A stretch of 26,223 bases of DNA from DATLYH01 sp035575035. Lineage in GTDB: Bacteria > Planctomycetota > Planctomycetia > Gemmatales > Gemmataceae. Under the pieces are notes generated by a model, which saw only the letters and a program-made list of their open reading frames with translations, made no database searches and had not been told where the DNA came from. A program made the position numbers and the translations under genes. Positions within the stretch are counted from its first letter, which is position 1. The number at the start of each line of letters is the position of its first letter. Shown here piece after piece: positions 1 to 7,829 of the stretch. The stretch covers positions 1 to 26,223 of the forward strand of contig DATLYH010000314.1 in the NCBI GenBank assembly GCA_035575035.1. The letters are read 5' to 3'.

Positions 1-6
1 CCCGGC

Positions 7-177
7 GAGCGGCCGGTGTCAACCGGCCGGTTCCCAGCGAGCGGCCGGTGTCAACCGGCCGGTTCCCAGCGAGCGGCCGGTGTCAACCGGCCGGTTCCCA
101 GCGAGCGGCCAGTGTCAACCGGCCGGTTCCCGGCGAGCGGCCGGTGTCAACCGGCCGGTTCACACCGGCCGCTCGCC
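7..177. repeat. Tandem array of 32-bp hairpin units (five copies plus an inverted half copy)
   Basis: Units start at 7, 39, 71, 103 and 135 with an exact 32-bp period and no spacers. The last unit diverges after about 28 bp. Each unit holds GGCCGGT-GTCA-ACCGGCC, a 7-bp stem with a 4-nt loop, followed by GGTTCC; the segment AACCGGCCGGTT is itself a perfect palindrome. Copy 4 has one change in the stem (CCAGT for CCGGT). Positions 163-177 are the reverse complement of the unit's start, closing the array with an inverted half copy. It lies just 3' of the large minus-strand gene ending at 210 and may act as a terminator or a REP-like element; that role is inferred. Confidence 0.9.
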
Positions 178-209
178 ATCGGCCGCCTTGCCCGAAGGAG
201 AAGGAACTC

Positions 210-3200
210 TCACTCCAGCGGGCGGTCCCAGTCGGCAAGCTGGCTCCGCAGGTCGGCAAGGGTCAGCGGCACATCCGGCACCTGGAGGAAACTCCCGGCC
301 AGCAGCGCCACACTGCTGCGAGCGGCGCGGGCACGCTGCACCTCCGCCTCCAGCCGGCGCAGCCAGTGCGGCACATCCAGGCCGACCCCCGACGGATTGG
401 CAGTGTAGTCCTGTAACTCCCGCTCCAGCTCGGCGAAGGCGGTCTGCTCGCCCGGCCGGCGCGCCTCTTCCATCGCCGGTTCGACCAGGGCGCAAAGCCG
501 GTCCAGCGCCAGCGGCTTGATGAAACGCTCCTCCAGCCGGTCCCGCACCGTGCCGAGACGGATGCCGTGCGCCCGCTCCAGCCGGGTCAGCTCGTCAAGA
601 TGCTGGGCGGCCGGCTCCTGCGTCAGCTCGCCGAACGCCTCTTCCCACAGCACTGCCGCCTCGCCTTCAGCGGCCCGGGCCAGCACCTCGTGGACCAGCA
701 CCAGCGGCCGGAACTGCCACGCCTGCCGCTCGTAGCTCGCCTTCAGCCGGAGGAAATCGAGCAGGACGTGGAGGTTCTCACCGTAGTCCGATTGCGTCGT
801 CGTGCTGTTGTAGTCCTTGTACTCCTCATAATTCTCGACGATAACCTGGAAGATGAACTGTAACAGCTCCACCGCCTCGTTACGGAGCCGGGCCGCCTCG
901 GGGCCGTCGGCTCTTTCCAGATCGTTGATTAGCCGAATGGGGTGAAGCGGGTCGGGGTTGTCACGCAGGTAATCGAGGTAGGCGCCGACGCCGCGGTGCA
1001 GGATGCCGCGCAGGTTGGCCAATGTCATGAAGCGGACGTGGAACAAGTCGCCGCCGTAGCGCTGGATGAACGCTTGCAGGGCGCTCCAGTCGCTGCCGCG
1101 CCGCAGCGTCTCCAGGGTGGAGAGGCGAAGGGTCCGGCTATGCTCGATCCAGAGGGCGAGGAAGGGGCCGGTCAGCTCCTCCAAGAGCCGCACCAACTCG
1201 CGGTCGCTCACGCCCCAATCCGGGGCCGCTTCGACCACTCGTTCAACGACCGCCCGGAAGGCGGACTCGAACAGCTGGTTGAACTCGGTGACGCGCCGAC
1301 CGGGCGTCGGCTGCTCCTGCTCCATCGTCTGGGCGGTCTTCAGCAGATGGTATGTCTCGCGGAGCAGCCCCAGCCGCGGCAGGGTGAGGGCCAATGCCCG
1401 CAGCACCGTCTGGGCTAGCCGGGCGCGGAGGATCTGGCGCGGCTGGCCACCGTCAGCCAGGGCAGTGAACAGCAGCGGCTCGCTGCGGAAGTGGCGGACG
1501 AACTCCGGTAACGCCGCCCGCGCTCCGGCCGGGTCGCCACGGAAGAGACACTCCTCCAGCCGCAGGGCCGCCGGCTCCCAGGGAGGCGCCTCGCCGACCC
1601 CCTCACCCCTCTCCCTTCCCAAGAGGAGAGGGGGCAGTGCGGCGCCGGTCAGCTGCGCGATGGCGCCGCGCAGGGCGCCGACGGCCAGGCCGGTTTCCAG
1701 GCAGGTGCCGATGGCCGCGTACTCTAGCTGCTCCTTGAGGCCCCGGCGGCGCTCATACTCCACCACCGAATCGAACGAGCCCCACGGTGGGGCAATGGGG
1801 TAGGCATGCAAGGCGTCCATCAGGGCAAGCAACTTCTGCTCCTTGCCGCGCGCCGTCGCCAGCCAGGCGGCCAGTGTCTCGGCACGCTCCGCATCGGCCG
1901 GGCCGCCCCCCACCCGGTCCACCGACCGCAGGGCCGCGACCTGCCAGAGCCGGGCCACCGTGCCGAGAAAGGTCAGCCGCTTCTCGATCCGGTCGGCCTC
2001 GGCTTCCAGGTCGAAGTCGTCGCGGCGGGCGCCTCCCTCGGCGACGGCCCCTTCCTCCTCGTCGGCAGCGCTGTCGCGGTAAGTGACGCCTTCGTAGGCG
2101 GCGCCGTAGAGGTCTTCCCCCTCTTCCTCGTCGCGTTCTGATTGGCTGCTCTCCAGGGTAGGGACTTCCCAGTATTCCTCCGCGTTGGCCTCCAGGTAGT
2201 CGAAAAACTTCTTGATGAGGGACCAGGCTTCAGGTGAGAGGGATGAGGGGTGAGCGGCATCCCTGTCTTCCCTCTCCCCTCTACCCCCCATTACGCCACC
2301 ACGCGTCAGCCCCAGCAGCCAGCGGAGCGCCAGCGTGTGGAAGGAATGTTCGCCCTCGGCCAGCGGGACCTGCTCGGCCTGACCCAGCCAGTTGACCAGC
2401 AGCGCCATCGCCGCCCGGTAGTCTGGTCGGCGCAGCAGGGCGTCGATGACCAGAGCGAAGGCCTCCGGCGAGCGGAAGCCGGGCAGGTACTGCTTCCAGA
2501 AGGCGATGTCGGCTGTCGCTGCGCCCCGCTCGTGCCACAGCGCCAGGGCCGCCGCCACATGTTCGGCCGACGCCGCCATCGCGCCGCCGTGCACCTTGTG
2601 TACATCGCTCACCTCGGTGGTTGCGAAGCGGTCCCACCACGCCGCCAGCCGCCGCATCCTTTCCGTCAGCGACTGCACCAGCGCCGCCTGGCCCGCCGCG
2701 GCCGCCTCGCTCATCAGTCGGGCGTACAGGTTCAGGAGCGACTCGACCAGGTGAATCAATTCGTCCACCCGCGGATCGCGGACACTGTCCTCACGGGCCG
2801 CGGAGAGAGGAAAGAGACCCTGGAAGCCAAGGATGTTCCAGGGATCGACGAAGGCGCCGCAGGCGATGCCGCGATGAAGCAGGTCCTCCGCCTCCGGCAG
2901 CAACCGGGCTGCTCCGGCAAAGTCGCCTCGCTCCGCCAGGATTTGCCCGGTTGCCAGCCGGCTCAGGATCTCACTCAGCAATCGCACCGACGCTACCGGG
3001 ATGCGGGCCGCCTCTCGCCGACTCGCCTCGGGGTAGCCCATCTCGGCGAAAATCACCGCCAGATGGCGCTGCTGGAGCTGGATCGCCCGGTGCCGGGCCA
3101 GGTACTGGTTCAGGTGCTGCCGGGCGCCGCCGAACGGCTGCCGGGTTTGGGCCGCCTCCTGTCGTAGCCGCTCTGCGTGCGGCCCGGTCATTCGCCCGAG

Positions 3201-4199
3201 CAGGCTGGTGTAGAAGGCGTCGCGATAGCGGGCGATCCGGGGCAGCAGTGTCGCCAGCGTCGTGGACGAATCGTATGCCGTCGGACTGGGACCGCTGGTC
3301 CCGGCGGCCATCAGCACCGTCCCGGCCAGCACCGCCGCCGCCTCGAACAGGACCTCGTCACGGTCCAGCGGACCCCGGTTCACGACGCGATCAAGCAGCG
3401 CATCAAGGGTCACCTGCCGGGCGACATAGCGGCGGAAGCGGCCCTGAGAGTCGAGATGGTGCGGGTCCCACTCGCCGAAGACGTAGTTGGGCCGGCGGTT
3501 GGCGGGGTGGCCGTGGTCGTAGGCGCGGGGGTCGAAAGCGAACTCATCCAGCAGTTGTAAGTCGAACTGGGCCTCGGCCAGGATCGCCGGATCGGTGGCC
3601 GCGAGGATGTCGAGGGCCCGGGCGACCAGGTCGTGATAGCGTCCCCTGGCGACGCCGGCCCCCCGGAGGTAGAGCGGGATCGGCCGGACGCGCTCGTGGT
3701 CGTAGGGCTCGCCGCGCGGCCGGGTCTCCAGGATGGCGATGGGGCGGTGGCCGACGAAATCGTTGAGCCGGGCCAGGGCGCCAGCGATGATGCGCTCCTC
3801 CTCATCCCAGGGCGGGCCTTCGGCCAGGACCGCCTCGAAGGCGCGGGCCAGGAAAAAGGGCTGGAACAGGTCATGCTCGCCCTGATGAAAGAGCAGGTCG
3901 GCATGGTGGGCCCGGTACGCCGGCAGCAGCCGGGTGATGGTCAGCGTCAACACCGCCCGCGCCTGGCTGACATCGCGGAATGCGCTGGCGCCGCCGGCAT
4001 GCAGCGCGTCCAGCTCGGCGAGCAGGACTTCCTGCAAGACTTGCCAGGGCCGTTCGGCCCCGTGGTCGGCGAGGAAACCGTAAGCGTCGCTGAGCTGCTT
4101 CTGGAAGCGCGGGTCGGGCCGGCCCTGGGAGAAATTCAGGTATCCCAGCATCGCTTGCGGGGAGACCACCTGCCCGAGGCCCTTGAACCGTTCAGCCAT
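210..4199 (-). CDS. Large protein of unknown function (1329 aa), probably cytoplasmic
   Basis: I do not recognise a family. The start is placed at the ATG at 4199 because GGAGGAG lies about 7 nt upstream; the frame is open further, to 4292, but that extension is low complexity. There is no signal peptide and no membrane segment. The protein is rich in Leu, Ala, Glu and Arg in long stretches that look alpha-helical, as in helical-repeat scaffolds. An acidic, disordered-looking linker with runs such as DEEEGED and DEEEGAV lies near residues 670-720. Two low-complexity insertions, near residues 635-655 and 855-870, coincide with palindromic repeat sequence in the DNA. No catalytic motif is visible. 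It is preceded on the same strand by the AAA+ regulator gene, 249 nt away across a repeat, so it is probably transcribed separately. The coding frame is long and uninterrupted, so the gene is secure; its role is not. Confidence 0.85.
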   Translation of the reverse strand: MAERFKGLGQVVSPQAMLGYLNFSQGRPDPRFQKQLSDAYGFLADHGAERPWQVLQEVLLAELDALHAGGASAFRDVSQARAVLTLTITRLLPAYRAHHADLLFHQGEHDLFQPFFLARAFEAVLAEGPPWDEEERIIAGALARLNDFVGHRPIAILETRPRGEPYDHERVRPIPLYLRGAGVARGRYHDLVARALDILAATDPAILAEAQFDLQLLDEFAFDPRAYDHGHPANRRPNYVFGEWDPHHLDSQGRFRRYVARQVTLDALLDRVVNRGPLDRDEVLFEAAAVLAGTVLMAAGTSGPSPTAYDSSTTLATLLPRIARYRDAFYTSLLGRMTGPHAERLRQEAAQTRQPFGGARQHLNQYLARHRAIQLQQRHLAVIFAEMGYPEASRREAARIPVASVRLLSEILSRLATGQILAERGDFAGAARLLPEAEDLLHRGIACGAFVDPWNILGFQGLFPLSAAREDSVRDPRVDELIHLVESLLNLYARLMSEAAAAGQAALVQSLTERMRRLAAWWDRFATTEVSDVHKVHGGAMAASAEHVAAALALWHERGAATADIAFWKQYLPGFRSPEAFALVIDALLRRPDYRAAMALLVNWLGQAEQVPLAEGEHSFHTLALRWLLGLTRGGVMGGRGEREDRDAAHPSSLSPEAWSLIKKFFDYLEANAEEYWEVPTLESSQSERDEEEGEDLYGAAYEGVTYRDSAADEEEGAVAEGGARRDDFDLEAEADRIEKRLTFLGTVARLWQVAALRSVDRVGGGPADAERAETLAAWLATARGKEQKLLALMDALHAYPIAPPWGSFDSVVEYERRRGLKEQLEYAAIGTCLETGLAVGALRGAIAQLTGAALPPLLLGRERGEGVGEAPPWEPAALRLEECLFRGDPAGARAALPEFVRHFRSEPLLFTALADGGQPRQILRARLAQTVLRALALTLPRLGLLRETYHLLKTAQTMEQEQPTPGRRVTEFNQLFESAFRAVVERVVEAAPDWGVSDRELVRLLEELTGPFLALWIEHSRTLRLSTLETLRRGSDWSALQAFIQRYGGDLFHVRFMTLANLRGILHRGVGAYLDYLRDNPDPLHPIRLINDLERADGPEAARLRNEAVELLQFIFQVIVENYEEYKDYNSTTTQSDYGENLHVLLDFLRLKASYERQAWQFRPLVLVHEVLARAAEGEAAVLWEEAFGELTQEPAAQHLDELTRLERAHGIRLGTVRDRLEERFIKPLALDRLCALVEPAMEEARRPGEQTAFAELERELQDYTANPSGVGLDVPHWLRRLEAEVQRARAARSSVALLAGSFLQVPDVPLTLADLRSQLADWDRPLE
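1598..1634. repeat. Palindromic repeat element inside a coding gene
   Basis: CCCCTCTCC (1606-1614) and GGAGAGGGG (1625-1633) form a perfect 9-bp inverted repeat with a 10-nt loop, preceded by CCCTCA. On the minus strand it is read in frame as a Gly/Glu/Arg-rich segment (GRERGEGVGE) of the large orphan protein. The sequence resembles the palindrome at 23730-23772. Confidence 0.7.
2231..2287. repeat. Degenerate purine/pyrimidine-biased element inside a coding gene
   Basis: GGTGAGAGGGATGAGGGGTGAG on one side and CCCTCTCCCCTCTACCCCCC on the other flank a short centre; the arms pair only partly. On the minus strand it is read in frame as a stretch containing GGRGERED and HPSSLSPE. Its make-up matches the CTCACCC/CCCTCTC palindromes at 1598 and 23730, so it is probably an older copy of the same element. 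Confidence 0.5.
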
Positions 4200-4316
4200 C
4201 GCGAACTCCTCCGACGGGCCGCGCGCAAGCGGGCCCGTTCTTGCAGCATAGCCGCCGCCGCCCCGGTCTGCCAGCGGGGGTGGCGGCGTCATCGGCGGTT
4301 GGATTCGTTGGTAGGC

Positions 4317-4356
4317 GAGCGGCCGCTGTTAACCGGCTGGTAGCAGCGGCCGGTAA
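4317..4356. repeat. Degenerate copies of the GAGCGGCCGG hairpin repeat
   Basis: GAGCGGCCGCTGTTAACCGG at 4317-4336 and AGCGGCCGGTAAC at 4344-4356 match the unit of the array at 7-177 with a few changes. They lie in the 249-nt gap between the AAA+ regulator stop (4449) and the start of the large orphan gene (4199). The rest of the gap holds a short hairpin-like stretch near 4405-4435 (GGCTTAACCCTAAACCGCAGGCGGC) and nothing coding that I can support. Confidence 0.6.
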
Positions 4357-4448
4357 CGAGCGCTGCCACGGAATCGCCTAGAATTGATTTCCTGGCCACT
4401 TGCGGCTTAACCCTAAACCGCAGGCGGCAAGGACGACCGGCACAGCCC

Positions 4449-5969
4449 CTACGGCGGCGGTTCTTGCCTTGGGCGCTGGAGGCCGAGTTTCTTCAACCGG
4501 CTGCGGAGGGTGTTGGGGTGCAGGCCGAGCAGCCGGGCCGCCCCGTGCGGGCCGTCGATCACCCACCGGGTCCGCTCCAGCACCCGGCGGATGTGGTCGC
4601 GCTCCAGGGTGGCCAGGTCGGTCGGCTCGGCGGCCGGGGCGGGCGCGGCCAGGATGTCGGAGCTGACTTCCAGTACCGGGCCGGCGGACAGCAGGACGGC
4701 CCGCTCCAGGACGCCTTGCAGCTCGCGGATATTGCCCGGCCAGGAGTAATCCATCAGCCGCCGCATCGTCTCTGGGCCGACGGCCTCGATGCGCTTGCCG
4801 AGCTGCGCGGCGAACCGATCGACCAGGAACTGGGTCAACAGCGGGATGTCGTCACGGCGGTCGCGCAGCGGCGGCAGCTGGATGGGAGAGGCGCCAAGGC
4901 GGTAATACAAGTCCTTGCGGAACCGGCCGGTAATGGCCAGCTCCCCCAGGTCGCGGTTGGTCGTCGCAATAACGCGGACATTGACCTTGACTGCCGGCCC
5001 GCCGCCGGCCGGCTCAAACTCCCGCTCCTGCAAGAGGCGCATCAGTCGAGCCTGGATCTCGGCAGGAACCGCGCCGACTTCGTCAAGAAAAAGTGTGCCG
5101 CCGTGGGCCAGCTCCAGCCGACCGACACGTCCGCCGGAGGCGCCCCGACCAAACAGCTCTGCCTCCAGAAGCCCGGCCGGCAACGCGGCGCAGTTGACCT
5201 TGATGAGCGGCCGGTCCTTGCGCCGGCTCAGGGAGTGGACGGCGCGGGCGATCAATTCCTTGCCGGTGCCGGGCTCGCCGCAGATCAGGATGGTGCTGTC
5301 GGTGCCGGCCAGCAGGCGGACCTTGTCGAGCACCGCCCGCAAAGGGATACTCCGGCCGACGATCTGCTCGAAGTTGTGCTCCGCCTTGATCTCGTCCCGC
5401 AGATATTGGATCTGCTGCTCCAGCCGGAGACGCTCCAGCTCCGCCGCGGCCCGGTCGGCGAAGATGCGGCCGACGGCCAGACAGTGCGGCTCGGCGGGCA
5501 GCGGCCGGGTGTCGAAGACGGCGAGCAGGCCGAGTACGCTGCCATCGGCGGCGCGGAGCGGCAGGCCGAGGTAGCCCTCGATCCCTGCCTCAACCATCAG
5601 CCGGTCCTGGGGGAACCGCGCGCGAACGCCCTCGGGATGATGCGACACCTCGCCGCGGGCAACGGCCTCGCCGGGTGTGCCGGCCAGGTCGAATTCGACA
5701 TTTTCGCGGACACGATCGACGGCCCAGTAGGCCCGGGTACGGGCGCGAGTATTGCCCGGGGCGAACTCAGCGATATAGGCGTAGGGAACGGCGAGGGCCC
5801 GGGCCAGGTGGTAGACGAGTGAGGGGAAATAATCCTGCGCGGCAGGACGCGCCACCCCCTCGGCGATGGCCTGGAGGATGACTGCCTCATCGCCGAGAGA
5901 GGGCATCGATGCCCCCATAGGTGCGGAGAGAGCCTGGCCGGGCTCCGGGGGGGTCGATGCGTTGGTCAT
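4449..5969 (-). CDS. GAF-AAA+-Fis transcription regulator of the sigma-54 activator family, lacking GAFTGA
   Basis: Residues about 28-180 look like a GAF-type sensor domain. The AAA+ domain has Walker A GEPGTGKE near residue 231, Walker B GGTLFLDE near 291 and the arginine-finger stretch FRKDLYYRL near 353. The C-terminus (about 455-500) is a Fis-type helix-turn-helix (GAARLLGLHPNTLRSRLKKL), close to FhlA-like regulators. Family members bind enhancer DNA and use ATP hydrolysis to remodel sigma-54 RNA polymerase through the GAFTGA loop. Here the segment between ELFG and GRLELA is only eight residues (RGASGGRV), about six shorter than in NtrC, and GAFTGA is absent. The ATPase looks intact, so the protein may work as a sigma-70-type regulator or repressor, as known for TyrR and Rhodobacter NtrC. 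Start at ATG 5969, with AAGGTG a few nt upstream. No obvious target operon adjoins it. Confidence 0.93.
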   Translation of the reverse strand: MTNASTPPEPGQALSAPMGASMPSLGDEAVILQAIAEGVARPAAQDYFPSLVYHLARALAVPYAYIAEFAPGNTRARTRAYWAVDRVRENVEFDLAGTPGEAVARGEVSHHPEGVRARFPQDRLMVEAGIEGYLGLPLRAADGSVLGLLAVFDTRPLPAEPHCLAVGRIFADRAAAELERLRLEQQIQYLRDEIKAEHNFEQIVGRSIPLRAVLDKVRLLAGTDSTILICGEPGTGKELIARAVHSLSRRKDRPLIKVNCAALPAGLLEAELFGRGASGGRVGRLELAHGGTLFLDEVGAVPAEIQARLMRLLQEREFEPAGGGPAVKVNVRVIATTNRDLGELAITGRFRKDLYYRLGASPIQLPPLRDRRDDIPLLTQFLVDRFAAQLGKRIEAVGPETMRRLMDYSWPGNIRELQGVLERAVLLSAGPVLEVSSDILAAPAPAAEPTDLATLERDHIRRVLERTRWVIDGPHGAARLLGLHPNTLRSRLKKLGLQRPRQEPPP

Positions 5970-6123
5970 CAGGCACCTTCGACCAGCGCCGCCGGGGGGG
6001 CCAGGGGATACACCTCGCCCGGGGCTTACGCTCTCCTTTTGAGAGGTATTCTACTGCCGGGGGAGACTGCGGTGCCACTCAGAAGTGGTGGGGGATACGG
6101 TTTCCGTTAGTGCGCGGCAAGCC

Positions 6124-6159
6124 GGAAGCACCTGCGAAGGGGCCTGCGCAGGCGCTTCC
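6124..6159. terminator. Imperfect hairpin downstream of the oxidoreductase gene
   Basis: GGAAGCACCTGCG (6124-6136) pairs with CGCAGGCGCTTCC (6147-6159) with one mismatch in 13 bp and a 10-nt loop. It lies about 85 nt 3' of the minus-strand gene ending at 6243 and has no T tract, so it could be a factor-independent stop, an mRNA end stabiliser or a repeat. The rest of 5970-6242 contains a GC-rich repeat-like stretch at 6205-6240 (CGGCTAACGGCCGGGGTTCC) and a small hairpin at 6030-6046. Confidence 0.4.
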
Positions 6160-6242
6160 AGCCCCCGCCAACCAAGGTCCGGAAGCCGCTTCACCACGCC
6201 CGGCCGCAAGCGGCAACGACGGCTAACGGCCGGGGTTCCGGC

Positions 6243-7565
6243 TCACACTTTCGGTTCCCACCCCGGGCGGTACTCGCGGCTCCATAGGGCCATCGCCTCC
6301 TTGTCGCCGACAATGGTGCGCGTCTTCGGATCGAGGGTGAGTGTCCGACCGGTGCGGTAGGCGATGTTGCCCAGGTGGCACAGCAGGGTACTTTTCTGCC
6401 CTTCCTCGATGTCGGAGTTCGGCCGCTTACTGCCGCCGCTGCGGATGCAATCGAAGAAATTGGCGAAGTGGGAGACGTCGCCGGCCGGGCTGCTCCCTCG
6501 GTCGATTTCCTTTCCCTTGGGATCGAAGATCCGGTACAAGCCGCCCCCCGACAAGGCCAACGAGCCGTGGTCGCCATAGAAAGTGACGAAGGCCAGGTTC
6601 TCCGCCGCTCGCGGGTGGCAGCTGCTGCAATCCCAGAACGCAACCTTGTCGCCGAAGTCGAAGGTGGCCAGGGCCGTGTCGGGCGTCTCCTGATCGTCGT
6701 CGAAGTGGTAGCGGCCGCCGCCGCAGGTGACGCGCCGTGGGCAGTCCACGCCGAGCCCCCAGCGAGCCAGGTCGAGGGCGTGGATGCCGTTGTTGGCCAG
6801 CTCGCCTCCGCCCCAGTGCCAGTGCCAGTGCCAGTTGTAGTGGACCAGGTTGTCCTTGTACGGCCGCTCCGGCGCCGGCCCCTGCCAGAGCGAGTAATCC
6901 AGTTCCGGCGGCACCGGGACCAGCTTCCCCCGGCCGATCGATCCGCGGTGGTTGTTGTACCAGGTGCGTGCCGAGCGGACGGGACCGATGGCGCCGGCGC
7001 GGAGCTTTTCGATCGCCTCGATCACGGCCGGCCAGCTGCGGCGCTGGTTGCCCATCTGGACGACCCGGTTGTACTTGCGGGCGGCGGCGACCATCAGTTC
7101 CCCTTCGCGGGGATTGTGGCTGCCGGGTTTCTCGACATAGACGTGCTTGCCGGCCTGGCAGGCGAGGATGGTGGCCGGGGCGTGCCAGTGGTTTGGGGCG
7201 GCGATGGTCAAGACATCCACGTCCTTGTCGTCGAGGATCCGGCGAAAATCCTTGACGCCCTGCGGCATGCGGGCCGACTTGTCCTTTGCCCGCTTGTCGA
7301 TGGCGGCCAATGCTTGCCGGATGCGGCGGTCATCCACGTCGCAGACGTAGGCGACCTCGATGTCGGGCAGGCTGAGGCAGGCCTGGATGTGGGCAAGGCC
7401 ACGGCCGAGGCCCATGACGCCGACGACCAGCTTCTTGCTGGCGGCGTCGGCGGCACGGAGAAAAGCCGGGCCGGCGGCCAGGCCGGCGACCAGGGCGGTC
7501 CCCTGGCCCAGGAAACGGCGACGGTCGAGGGCGGCCGAGCGGTCGGCGGGAGGGTGGTGTGTCAT
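6243..7565 (-). CDS. Tat-exported Gfo/Idh/MocA-family oxidoreductase
   Basis: The 440-residue protein begins with a Tat signal: RRRFLGQG at residues 15-22, then a mildly hydrophobic stretch ending in LRAADA near 41. The Rossmann fold follows (VVGVMGLGRGLAH, then a CDVDDR end to the second strand), with the family's EKP motif near residue 140 (YVEKPGSHN). The C-terminal half carries HYNWHWHWHWGGGELANNG and HALDLARWG, typical of the large planctomycete branch of this family. Members use NAD(P)(H) on sugars or sugar derivatives; the substrate here cannot be told. Tat export implies folding with cofactor before crossing the inner membrane. The start at ATG 7565 is chosen because it places the twin arginines correctly; the frame is open upstream to 8042 but that part overlaps the divergent gene. 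AGGGA lies about 10 nt upstream. Confidence 0.93.
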   Translation of the reverse strand: MTHHPPADRSAALDRRRFLGQGTALVAGLAAGPAFLRAADAASKKLVVGVMGLGRGLAHIQACLSLPDIEVAYVCDVDDRRIRQALAAIDKRAKDKSARMPQGVKDFRRILDDKDVDVLTIAAPNHWHAPATILACQAGKHVYVEKPGSHNPREGELMVAAARKYNRVVQMGNQRRSWPAVIEAIEKLRAGAIGPVRSARTWYNNHRGSIGRGKLVPVPPELDYSLWQGPAPERPYKDNLVHYNWHWHWHWGGGELANNGIHALDLARWGLGVDCPRRVTCGGGRYHFDDDQETPDTALATFDFGDKVAFWDCSSCHPRAAENLAFVTFYGDHGSLALSGGGLYRIFDPKGKEIDRGSSPAGDVSHFANFFDCIRSGGSKRPNSDIEEGQKSTLLCHLGNIAYRTGRTLTLDPKTRTIVGDKEAMALWSREYRPGWEPKV

Positions 7566-7738
7566 GGCAGAAGTCCCTTGAGGAAGGAGGTTGCGGGGCC
7601 GTAGGCCCCCGGGCCCATTGGGAAGGATCGTGCTGTCGAGCTTAGACGATCCCAGAGGCGTTGGCAACGGGCTAGTCGATCGGAGTGCGGACAGCCGCGG
7701 TCGCCCGAGGGAGAATCCCCGGACAGGTCGTGAAACGC

Positions 7739-7767
7739 TTGCCAACAACCCCCGGGCTTGCCATACT
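7739..7767 (+). promoter_or_regulatory. Candidate sigma-70-type promoter for the gene at 7830
   Basis: TTGCCA (7739-7744), a 17-nt spacer and CATACT (7762-7767) fit the housekeeping consensus. Transcription would start near 7774, leaving a leader of about 56 nt with GAAGGAG before the ATG. The rest of the 264-nt divergent gap to the oxidoreductase start at 7565 shows nothing else I can name. Confidence 0.45.
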
Positions 7768-7829
7768 ACCCTGGCTCCCGTTTTTTCTCCGAGGCACGTC
7801 TGGGGCGAACTTGCACGAAGGAGCCTGTC

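Noticed and set aside
7..177. Possible CRISPR array
   Set aside because: The 32-bp units are contiguous with no spacers, and no cas genes are present.
6815..6840. Hexanucleotide repeat giving WHWHWHW in the oxidoreductase as a phase-variable tract
   Set aside because: Only three short copies, and the aromatic/His pattern is close to the conserved NWHWxWHWG motif of the family.
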